NCBI GenBank assembly: GCA_947628075.1
Contig: CANQYF010000019.1
Coordinates: forward strand, 1-17,294
Origin: an uncultured Bacilli bacterium
GTDB taxonomy: Bacteria > Bacillota_I > Bacilli_A > RF39 > UBA660
DNA length: 17,294 bases
Direction: 5' to 3'
Made by a program: the position numbers and the translations under genes. Shown one piece after another: positions 1-5,293 of this stretch. The notes under the pieces were generated by a model, which made no database searches, was not told the DNA's origin, and was given only the letters and a program-made list of their open reading frames with translations. Positions within the stretch are counted from its first letter, which is position 1. Each line of letters starts with the position of its first letter.

Positions 1-58
1 TAAGGCATCAGACTTTGACTCTGACATTCCGTTGGTTCGAATCCAGCTGGGGCAGCCA
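1..58 (+). tRNA. tRNA-Gln (TTG), 3' part only
   Basis: The window opens inside this tRNA. The anticodon arm is TCAGA-CTTTGAC-TCTGA, which puts TTG at positions 34-36. A T arm (GTTGG, TTCGAAT, CCAGC), the 3' acceptor strand and an encoded CCA follow. The 5' acceptor strand and D arm lie outside the window. It is the first of a Gln-Lys tRNA pair that probably shares one transcript with the gene at 67. Confidence 0.93.
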
Positions 59-66
59 TCTTAATT

Positions 67-142
67 GTCTCGTTAGCTCAGTCGGTAGAGCATTCGACTT
101 TTAATCGAAGGGTCTGGAGTTCAAATCTCCAACGAGACACCA
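67..142 (+). tRNA. tRNA-Lys (TTT)
   Basis: Complete cloverleaf: acceptor GTCTCGT pairs with ACGAGAC. The anticodon arm TTCGA-CTTTTAA-TCGAA gives anticodon TTT, and the CCA is encoded. It sits 8 nt after tRNA-Gln and just before a terminator. A decayed tyrosine recombinase lies about 120 bp downstream, so the 3' end of this tRNA is the likely historical attachment site of an integrated element (inference). Confidence 0.95.
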
Positions 143-154
143 ATTAGATTTCTT

Positions 155-182
155 AAAAGTCCAGTATTTATGGGCTTTTTTC
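155..182 (+). terminator. Intrinsic terminator of the tRNA-Gln/Lys transcript
   Basis: AAAAGTCC pairs with GGGCTTTT (one G-U) around a short AT-rich loop and runs into a T tract. It follows the tRNA-Lys CCA by 12 nt. Confidence 0.85.
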
Positions 183-259
183 GTTGATAAGCAGTTTTAA
201 CTAATTTTTAATAAATTGATTAAAATAGGGTAATTTTAATCTCTACAACTAACACACAA

Positions 260-436
260 CTAACAAATATTAATATCTAATTTGATTAATTGTTGTAAAT
301 TTTTGTGCGTGTATGCCACTTTCGTAATATCATCTATTTCATGCCCTAAAATAAGTTTAGTACATATATCATTTACATTTATATTATCTAGTTTTATAGC
401 TAAAGTATGTGGTTTTTCTAGGAGTTTTTTTACTCC
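260..436 (-). pseudogene. Remnant of a tyrosine recombinase (phage/ICE integrase), C-terminal end
   Basis: Read on the minus strand, this stretch gives about 58 residues resembling the C-terminus of Bacillota phage integrases. Recognisable blocks are EKPHTLAIKLD, NDICTKLILGHEID and DITKVAYTHKNL, followed by a stop at 260-262. The LGH block (active-site His) and the AYTHK block (nucleophilic Tyr) remain. The family motif RHTFAT is replaced by PHTLAI, so the second catalytic Arg reads as Pro. The catalytic core and N-terminal arm-binding domain are absent and no start is present. It is most simply the leftover end of an element once integrated at the adjacent tRNA-Lys. It is identified by motif memory only and is certainly not functional. 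Confidence 0.72.
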
Positions 437-440
437 ATGC

Positions 441-475
441 CTTTACTCGTTACAGCAAGTAGGGTTTTTTTTTTA
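441..475 (+). terminator. Terminator-like hairpin with T9 tract
   Basis: CCTTTACT pairs imperfectly (one bulge) with AAGTAGGG, followed directly by nine T. No plus-strand gene is visible upstream, so this may be a relic of the lost element. Confidence 0.35.
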
Positions 476-505
476 TTTAAATAAATTTACTATTTAATCT
501 TCAAA

Positions 506-608
506 TTAAAAAGCTAGTCAAAATGACTAGCTTTGTCTATGCCTATCGGCACCTGTCGTAGTATAATACCATTTAGGTATGATACTGTCCAAGCATTTCT
601 GCTCCTGT
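506..608 (-). ncRNA. Candidate structured small RNA, about 100 nt
   Basis: A strong minus-strand promoter predicts a start near 608, and a perfect hairpin with a T tract ends the transcript near 506. In RNA order the interval folds into AGCA/TGCT (loop GAAA), then AGTATCATACC/GGTATTATACT (one mismatch), then TGCC/GGCA (loop GATA), then the terminator AAAGCTAGTCA/TGACTAGCTTT. No ORF with a ribosome binding site is evident. It lies just downstream of, and on the same strand as, the MazF-like gene, and upstream of the integrase remnant. Compact hairpin RNAs of this kind occur as antisense regulators or RNA antitoxins on mobile elements, but I cannot assign a known family. Confidence 0.55.
510..534 (-). 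terminator. Perfect 11-bp hairpin terminator of the small RNA
   Basis: The inverted repeat AAAGCTAGTCA/TGACTAGCTTT has a 3-nt loop. On the minus strand it runs into TTTTTAATTTG, while on the plus strand only three T occur, so minus-strand termination is favoured. Confidence 0.75.
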
Positions 609-614
609 ATTTAT

Positions 615-643
615 ATACTACAATAATATTTTATTCTAGTCAA
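615..643 (-). promoter_or_regulatory. Sigma-A promoter of the small RNA
   Basis: Minus-strand -35 TTGACT (638-643) and -10 TAGTAT (615-620) are separated by 17 bp, predicting a start near 608. This is one of the better promoter matches in the window. It starts 48 bp beyond the end of the MazF-like gene. Confidence 0.7.
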
Positions 644-691
644 GTAATTTTATACAGTAAATTTTATACACCGTTTTGTGAGTTTTTAACA

Positions 692-1316
692 TTAAATTGT
701 ATATTCTTTTAATATTTCATTTGCTATTTCTTCTAATTTTTCATCAGATAATCTTAATTTATTAATATAATCAAATTCATTTATTGGTTTTATAATTGAC
801 AGTTTACTTATTGTTTTCATATGTTCAACTATTGCATAAGATATAACGTTATCACGATTGCTATAATATTTTAAGCAATCTTTTATTTTCTTTTTTTTGT
901 TATTATCTTCTGTATTTTCGTATAGATTATGTAATTTTTGTATTTCTTCGTCGTTAATTAAAATATTTCCTATATCAATACAAGTTTTATGTTTTTTAGA
1001 AGTTATTGGTATGACATGCAATATTGGATTATATGCCGTATCATTTTTAGATACAACAATTGCAAAATGATCTCCTGAAAATTCACTTCCAATATTTACA
1101 CCAAATCTTACTCTTACGATTCTGCCTCGACCATATCTTTTAAAATATTTTGGTTTAGTGTTAATCTCATAAAGTAAAGTTTCACTCTCTTTTTAGTCTA
1201 GAATTTTCAAAATTTGTAAATTTATCTTTCAAATTCATATCTGATATTATGACATTGTTGCTATGTGTTTCTATCAATTTTTTATGTTTTGTTTCAATTG
1301 ACATTTCATTTGTCAT
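692..1316 (-). pseudogene. PemK/MazF-family toxin gene interrupted by a frameshift
   Basis: The gene opens with ATG at 1316 behind AGGAAG, encodes 44 residues (MTNEMSIET...NSRLKRE) and meets TGA at 1182-1184. The next frame continues without a stop from about 1194 to 692. It carries a PemK/MazF-like core: RGRIVRVRFGVNIGSEF, then GDHFAIVVSK, then HVIPITSKK. A Lys/Glu-rich helical C-terminus ends in KEYTI. One extra base restores a single reading frame of about 207 codons, and an A5 run near 1193 (CTAAAAAGAGAG) is the obvious slip site. MazF-like proteins are mRNA-cleaving endoribonucleases, usually paired with an antitoxin, and no protein antitoxin is seen next to it. Its 5' region is nearly identical to that of the RhuM-Fic gene upstream. 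It may be a dead gene, a slippage-controlled gene or a homopolymer sequencing error. Confidence 0.68.
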
Positions 1317-1365
1317 TTTATCACTTCCTATTCTAATAAAAATTTAATATATTTATCTGCTTCAT
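1303..1365 (-). repeat. 63-bp direct repeat, copy 1 (5' region of the MazF-like gene)
   Basis: It matches 2278-2340 in the same orientation at 58 of 63 positions by eye. It covers the leader, the AGGAAG ribosome binding site, ATG and first codons (MTNE) of the MazF-like gene, and overlaps the RhuM-Fic stop codon at 1362-1364. Confidence 0.85.
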
Positions 1366-2291
1366 TTAAGAAAATTCATAATTAAATCAATCATTATGCC
1401 TTTTTCCTTTGGATTAGATTCCGCTATTAGAAGAGTAATAGCCGTAAGAGTATTATTATCTATTACTTGCTTGTCTTCTTTGTAAAGTATTCTATTAACT
1501 TGTAAGAAGTAAATAAACATAGTCGCCGCTATTCTTTTGTTGCCATCTATAAATGCGTGATTTTTAACAGTTAAATAGAGTAGATTAGAGGCTTTTTCTT
1601 CAATAGTAGGATAAACATCTGTTCCATCAAAAGATTGATATATATCGTTTATAATAGACTTAAAATTGTTATCTCTTTCTAAAGCAAATAAACTACTTTC
1701 ATTGTTAAATCTTAATTTGTCTATTACATTCATACATTCTTCATAGGTAATAACTTTTTCACTGTTTTTTCCTTTAATTTTCTTTAAAGTTCTATGGTCG
1801 TAATCATCTAACAAATCTAGGGCTTTAGAATATTCATTTATTACTTGTAATATTTCTTTTGTCTCATCTCCTGTTAATCTTTCATTACCACGACTGGCAA
1901 TATCTAGCAATTTAACAGTTTTTTCCAAATAATCTAATCTTTTTTGATTAATAGCATATCCTTTAATCATATAGTCTTTAAGTATTTTATTAGCCCATTT
2001 TCGGAATATAATGCCACTTTGGGATTTAACTCTATAACCAACACTAATAATTACATCTAAATCATAGAACGGAACTAATTGCTTAACACCATCAACACGC
2101 ATTTTTTGCGTGTTGTTATCTTTTTCTAATTCTCCATCTTTAAAGATATTATTAATGTGTTTTCTAATTGTCTTTTCATCTTTACTAAATAAAACAGCCA
2201 TTTGATTAGCACTAAGCCATACAGTCTCATCTTGCATATTTACTTCTAATTTTACATTTTGATTTTCAAATAATATTATTTCATTTGTCAT
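1362..2291 (-). CDS. RhuM-Fic protein: virulence RhuM domain fused to a Fic/Doc AMP-transferase-like domain
   Basis: A 309-residue protein starting ATG behind AGGAAG. Residues 1-120 match the RhuM family (ETVWLSANQMAVLFSKDEKT, then KQLVPFYDLDVIISVGYRV, then FRKWANKILKDY). Residues 180-309 are a Fic/Doc domain with the catalytic motif HAFIDGNKR at 245-253. Fic enzymes transfer AMP or another phosphate-containing group to protein side chains. The motif His is the catalytic base and the Asp binds the metal. The Lys in place of the usual Gly-Arg ending recalls Doc-type motifs (HxFxDxNKR). This two-domain layout is a common accessory protein of bacterial genomes, often on islands or near toxin-antitoxin loci, and its target is unknown. 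The gene looks intact and ends 45 bp before the MazF-like start. Confidence 0.9.
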   Translation of the reverse strand: MTNEIILFENQNVKLEVNMQDETVWLSANQMAVLFSKDEKTIRKHINNIFKDGELEKDNNTQKMRVDGVKQLVPFYDLDVIISVGYRVKSQSGIIFRKWANKILKDYMIKGYAINQKRLDYLEKTVKLLDIASRGNERLTGDETKEILQVINEYSKALDLLDDYDHRTLKKIKGKNSEKVITYEECMNVIDKLRFNNESSLFALERDNNFKSIINDIYQSFDGTDVYPTIEEKASNLLYLTVKNHAFIDGNKRIAATMFIYFLQVNRILYKEDKQVIDNNTLTAITLLIAESNPKEKGIMIDLIMNFLK

Positions 2292-2340
2292 TTAAACACT
2301 TCCTATTCTAATAAAAATTTTATATATTAATCTGCATCAT
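2278..2340 (-). repeat. 63-bp direct repeat, copy 2 (5' region of the RhuM-Fic gene)
   Basis: Second copy of the 1303-1365 repeat. It holds the leader, AGGAAG, ATG and first codons (MTNE) of the RhuM-Fic gene. The two downstream proteins are unrelated beyond these codons, so this is a duplicated leader and start region rather than a duplicated gene. Confidence 0.85.
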
Positions 2341-2700
2341 CTTCATATTTGTTTATATAAAAGGTAAGTAATAATACATATTGTTTAAAGTTTAAGCAAA
2401 ACACAAAAAGTAATATTTTTGCTGATATCACACGAATGATTTTTAAACAATGGCCATTAGATATGTCAGTATTACTAGAATGCAAATATAATAAAATATT
2501 CTATTTCTATTAATACGGACTGAGGAAAAGTACCTAACAATAGATAACTTTAATTATTTATTATAATATATAGTGATATAGAAATCTATATAATTTTTAC
2601 TAAATATACTTCAAAAAATCTTTTTTAATCTATGCTAACAGTAATTAAAAGCTTCATAAAAATCATCTAAAATTGAACTCTAACAAGGCGTTATTTTATA
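2341..2700. other. AT-rich gap without a supported gene
   Basis: I find no gene here. A frame on the plus strand around 2360-2512 stays open for about 50 codons and includes MIFKQWPLDMSVLLECK, but it lacks a ribosome binding site and a recognised family. It could be a decayed fragment. The rest is stop-rich AT sequence. Confidence 0.5.
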
Positions 2701-2701
2701 T

Positions 2702-2808
2702 AAAAAACCATCTGTCTTGCAGATGATTAGTATTAAGAGCTTTTATTTTAAACTTTTTATTCTTTTGTTTGCGAATAAATCAATTTTACCTCTCGTATTT
2801 AGCTCTCT
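2702..2808 (-). ncRNA. Candidate small RNA, about 107 nt
   Basis: A minus-strand promoter predicts a start near 2808. A hairpin CATCTG/CAGATG (2709-2725) followed by six T gives an end near 2702. The 5' end of the RNA (GAGAGCT) can pair with AGCTCTT just before the terminator, closing the molecule. The interior is A-rich. The only ORF with a possible ribosome binding site is eight codons long from a TTG start. The gene is isolated between the RhuM-Fic gene and the tRNA-Arg promoter. Family and target are unknown. Confidence 0.42.
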
Positions 2809-2814
2809 AGTATA

Positions 2815-2845
2815 ATTATAGCTAAATTAATTTCAATGATGTCAA
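2815..2845 (-). promoter_or_regulatory. Promoter of the second small-RNA candidate
   Basis: Minus-strand -35 TTGACA (2840-2845) and -10 TATAAT (2815-2820) are both perfect, but the 19-bp spacing is longer than the usual 17. Confidence 0.5.
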
Positions 2846-2981
2846 AGAAATATATAGGTTGACATATATATTTACAAAAAAATACCGATATATGACAAGT
2901 TAAAATAAAAAAAGAAAGTAAGAAAATATACTTATTAGACCTATAATATGGAACGAATAAAAAGAAAAAATTTTAATATAG

Positions 2982-3010
2982 TTGATTTTTTCTAGATGTT
3001 GTAATATAAT
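2982..3010 (+). promoter_or_regulatory. Promoter of the tRNA-Arg/tRNA-Pro pair
   Basis: -35 TTGATT (2982-2987) and a perfect -10 TATAAT (3005-3010) with 17-bp spacing. The predicted start near 3017 lies about 15 nt before tRNA-Arg. Confidence 0.8.
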
Positions 3011-3031
3011 GTTAATGCATTGGGAATCCGT

Positions 3032-3108
3032 GCACCCATAGCTCAATTGGATAGAGCGTTAGACTACGGATCTAAAGGCTGGGGGTTCGACTCCCTCTGG
3101 GTGCACCA
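3032..3108 (+). tRNA. tRNA-Arg (ACG)
   Basis: Acceptor GCACCCA pairs with TGGGTGC. Anticodon arm TTAGA-CTACGGA-TCTAA gives ACG, normally edited to ICG to read CGU/C/A codons. CCA is encoded. It lies 3 nt before tRNA-Pro under one promoter. Confidence 0.95.
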
Positions 3109-3111
3109 TAA

Positions 3112-3188
3112 CGAGAAGTAGCACAGCTTGGTAGTGCGCGTGGTTTGGGACCATGAGGTCGCAGGTTCGAATCCTGTCTTCTCGACCA
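3112..3188 (+). tRNA. tRNA-Pro (TGG)
   Basis: Acceptor CGAGAAG pairs with CTTCTCG. Anticodon loop TTTGGGA gives TGG, flanked by CGTGG and CCATG (one G-U). CCA is encoded, and a terminator follows 12 nt later. Confidence 0.94.
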
Positions 3189-3200
3189 TTTAAAAATTAG

Positions 3201-3225
3201 ATACGTTGAAAAACGTATTTTTTTT
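3201..3225 (+). terminator. Intrinsic terminator after tRNA-Pro
   Basis: ATACGTT pairs with AACGTAT around a short purine-rich loop, followed by eight T. Confidence 0.88.
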
Positions 3226-3298
3226 AGATATTTTGGCAACATTTGTCGAATATATTTATTAATTTTAAAAATTTGCTATTATTACCTTAGGTGATAAT

Positions 3299-3412
3299 AT
3301 GCGCGTAGATTTTATGATTAATGAATTATTGAAGAAGGTTGAGTATGCCAGTATTTGGATAGATACGATTAATCTTAAAGACCTTGACAAGAAAAGCACT
3401 AATCGTTTATAA
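3299..3412 (+). CDS. Small ORF upstream of gpsB, 37 residues, unknown function
   Basis: ATG at 3299 is preceded by AGGTG with 5-nt spacing and opens a 37-codon frame (MRVDFMINELLKKVEYASIW...) that ends 25 nt before the gpsB start. It is mostly charged and helical, with no membrane segment or motif I recognise. The ribosome binding site and its position in front of gpsB on the same strand argue that it is translated. Its short length leaves chance occurrence possible in such AT-rich DNA. It could be a true small protein or a leader peptide for gpsB. Confidence 0.35.
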   Translation: MRVDFMINELLKKVEYASIWIDTINLKDLDKKSTNRL

Positions 3413-3437
3413 TTTTCATTGTTAGAAGGTGTTAAAA

Positions 3438-3773
3438 ATGTATAACGATCGAATTTATTTAACTCCGCAAGATATTTTAGAAAAGGAATTTAAAATTGAT
3501 GCTCGAGGTTATAGGCCTCAAGAAGTTGATAAATTTCTTGATATGGTTATTCGTGATTATACAGAATACATTTCTACAATAAAAAAATTAGAGAAGAACA
3601 TTAAAGATTTAACTGAGGATAATAGTAAGTTAAAACAAGAAATTAGATCTTTAAATGAAGAATTAGAATTTAAAAAGACAAACGAATCTAATACTCATAA
3701 TTTAACCAATGTTGATTTATTAAAAAGAATCAGTCAATTGGAAAAAGTAGTATACGGAAAAGAAGAAGAATAA
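3438..3773 (+). CDS. gpsB: Cell-division adaptor GpsB
   Basis: A 111-residue DivIVA-family protein. Residues 8-41 (LTPQDILEKEFKIDARGYRP, then QEVDKFLDMVIRDY) form the membrane-binding N-terminal domain. A coiled coil covers about 45-82, and LLKRISQLEKVVYG forms the C-terminal helix. GpsB links divisome and elongation machinery and coordinates penicillin-binding proteins in Gram-positive bacteria. ATG at 3438 is preferred over an in-frame GTG at 3429 because AGAAGG (3424-3429) would overlap that GTG but is 8 nt from the ATG. Length and the neighbouring rnpB match the Bacillus arrangement. Confidence 0.93.
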   Translation: MYNDRIYLTPQDILEKEFKIDARGYRPQEVDKFLDMVIRDYTEYISTIKKLEKNIKDLTEDNSKLKQEIRSLNEELEFKKTNESNTHNLTNVDLLKRISQLEKVVYGKEEE

Positions 3774-3789
3774 TATTTAGACAAATGCT

Positions 3790-4108
3790 GCATTAATAAG
3801 TAATGTAGAGGAAAGTCCATGCTCACACAATCTGCGATGATTGTAGTGTTCGTGCTAAAGGAATTAATAACTTTAGGTAGTATAACTAACGGCGTTGAAA
3901 TTAGCTTTTAAGTTAAGAGTAAATATAAAGTGCCACAGAAACGTAGTTGTTTAGTGATAAACAAATGAAACGCGGTAAACCCCACGAGTGAGAAACCCAA
4001 ATTATGGTAGGGGAACTTAAAAAAACAGAACTGAATGTTTTTTAAGATGCAAATGCATAGATAAATATTTGTCACTCATTTTGAGTACAGAACATGGCTT
4101 ATTAATAT
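3790..4108 (+). ncRNA. rnpB: RNase P RNA, class B
   Basis: The catalytic RNA of RNase P trims tRNA 5' leaders. The hallmark GAGGAAAGTCCATGCTC lies near the 5' end and a conserved GTACAGAACATGGCTTAT near the 3' end. Helix P1 is ATTAATAAG (3792-3800) with CTTATTAAT (4098-4106). GAAACGCGGTAAACCCCACGAGTGAGAAACCC in the middle follows the conserved core, here noted only as positions 3967-4000. It follows gpsB by about 17 nt, as in Bacillus, and a T8 tract directly after P1 suggests P1 doubles as the terminator stem. At about 320 nt it is on the short side for its class. Ends are approximate. Confidence 0.92.
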
Positions 4109-4137
4109 TATTTTTTTTAGTTTAAGGAGTGAATTTT

Positions 4138-4605
4138 TTGGAAGAAATTGCTGAACTTTTAAAAAGTACAAGAGAAGAATCAGGAATTGAATTAAGTGAA
4201 GTTAGCAAAGACTTAAATATTAATGAAATTATTTTAACAAATATTGAAGAAGGTAAAATAGGTTCATTTAAAGATATTTTTACTTTAAAAGAACAAATTG
4301 CTGAATATGCTAAATATTTAGGACTTGATGCTAATAAATTACTTGAAGATTTCAATGAATATTTATTTGAATATACTTCAAAAATACCGGTAAAGGATTT
4401 AGAAAAAACAATTGAATTAAATACTAAAGAAATAAATGAGAAAATAGCATCGCCATATACTAATTCCAAACCAAAAAGTAAAAAGGGCATATATGTTATA
4501 GCGTATATTTTATTATTATTTTTAGTTCTATTAGCTATATTTTGGTCAATAAATCAAATCACAGTAGATAAGAAAAGTGCTTATGTGGTAAGTTATAGAA
4601 AGTAG
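4138..4605 (+). CDS. RodZ-like membrane-anchored helix-turn-helix protein
   Basis: A 155-residue protein. Residues 2-70 form a Cro/RodZ-type helix-turn-helix domain (LKSTREESGIELSEVSKDLN, then EIILTNIEEG). A lysine-rich linker leads to one membrane segment at 117-138 (GIYVIAYILLLFLVLLAIFW), and a short tail of about 17 residues follows. This matches the RodZ/YmfM family that tethers the MreB cytoskeleton to the membrane, but the outer domain is almost absent. TTG at 4138 is chosen because AAGGAG (4124-4129) overlaps the in-frame GTG at 4129 and is 8 nt from the TTG. Adjacency to pgsA mirrors ymfM-pgsA of Bacillus subtilis and supports the call. Confidence 0.82.
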   Translation: MEEIAELLKSTREESGIELSEVSKDLNINEIILTNIEEGKIGSFKDIFTLKEQIAEYAKYLGLDANKLLEDFNEYLFEYTSKIPVKDLEKTIELNTKEINEKIASPYTNSKPKSKKGIYVIAYILLLFLVLLAIFWSINQITVDKKSAYVVSYRK

Positions 4606-4612
4606 TGATAAA

Positions 4613-5221
4613 ATGAAAATGAATTTACCTAATAAAATTACAATTGTAAGAATTATTTTAGCGGTTTTAATGTTAGTCTTATTAATGGTGCCTTGGCACG
4701 ATTTAAATATTGAATTTCCAATATATTTAGTTAGTGGTGAAACATTAAACTTAAAATATATAATTGCTGGTATTATTTTTGTTGTCGCATCATTAACTGA
4801 TTTTCTAGATGGTTATCTAGCTAGAAGCCGAAATATGGTGACGGATTTTGGTAAAGTTGCAGATGCAATAGCTGATAAAGTTTTAGTCAATGGTCTTTTA
4901 ATTATATTAGCTTATGATAGACTTATTCCTGTATTAATACCAGTAGTTATAATAACTCGTGATATAATCGTCGATTCTTGTAAAATGATTAGTGGGAATA
5001 AAGGCAAGGTGGTGGCTGCAAGTTTCTTAGGTAAAGCTAAAACAATGTGCATGATGATAGGTTTAACTTTAGTCCTATTTAATAATATTCCATTTAACTA
5101 TTTTAATTTTCCACTAGCAGATATATTGATATTAATAGCTACTTTACTATCAGTAGTAAGTGGGTGTCAATATTATTATAATTGTCGTGAGTTTTTGTTT
5201 CCAAAAGTTGACAATAAATAA
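4613..5221 (+). CDS. pgsA: CDP-diacylglycerol--glycerol-3-phosphate 3-phosphatidyltransferase
   Basis: Makes phosphatidylglycerol phosphate from CDP-diacylglycerol and glycerol-3-phosphate in the membrane, the committed step to phosphatidylglycerol. The 202-residue protein carries the full CDP-alcohol phosphotransferase signature across residues 63-88: D63, D66-G67, A70-R71, G80, D84, D88 (DFLDGYLAR, then GKVADAIAD). About five or six membrane segments surround it. The Shine-Dalgarno sequence is weak, and 7 nt separate the gene from the RodZ-like stop, so the two are probably co-translated. A terminator follows. Confidence 0.94.
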   Translation: MKMNLPNKITIVRIILAVLMLVLLMVPWHDLNIEFPIYLVSGETLNLKYIIAGIIFVVASLTDFLDGYLARSRNMVTDFGKVADAIADKVLVNGLLIILAYDRLIPVLIPVVIITRDIIVDSCKMISGNKGKVVAASFLGKAKTMCMMIGLTLVLFNNIPFNYFNFPLADILILIATLLSVVSGCQYYYNCREFLFPKVDNK

Positions 5222-5230
5222 AATGATAAT

Positions 5231-5262
5231 AACTTAATTTAGCTTTAAATTAAGTTTTTTTT
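5231..5262 (+). terminator. Intrinsic terminator after pgsA
   Basis: AACTTAATTT pairs with AAATTAAGTT around a short loop, with eight T. It closes the transcript carrying the RodZ-like gene and pgsA. Confidence 0.88.
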
Positions 5263-5293
5263 ATGATAAACTTTAAGTAGTAGAGATGGTTGT

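Noticed and set aside
439..486. 15-codon ORF after AGGAG, considered as an Fst-like toxin paired with the minus-strand RNA
   Set aside because: The reading MPLLVTASRVFFLFK lacks the Fst motif and is too short, and a terminator lies within it.
282..497. 71-codon plus-strand ORF
   Set aside because: It is antisense to the recognisable integrase remnant, has no ribosome binding site, and its hydrophobic look comes from AT-rich sequence.
2860..2900. Plus-strand promoter starting at TTGACA near 2870
   Set aside because: No -10 at acceptable spacing and no gene or terminator downstream.
4122..4490. Minus-strand ORF opposite the RodZ-like gene
   Set aside because: A shadow of the HTH/membrane gene in another frame, without a ribosome binding site.
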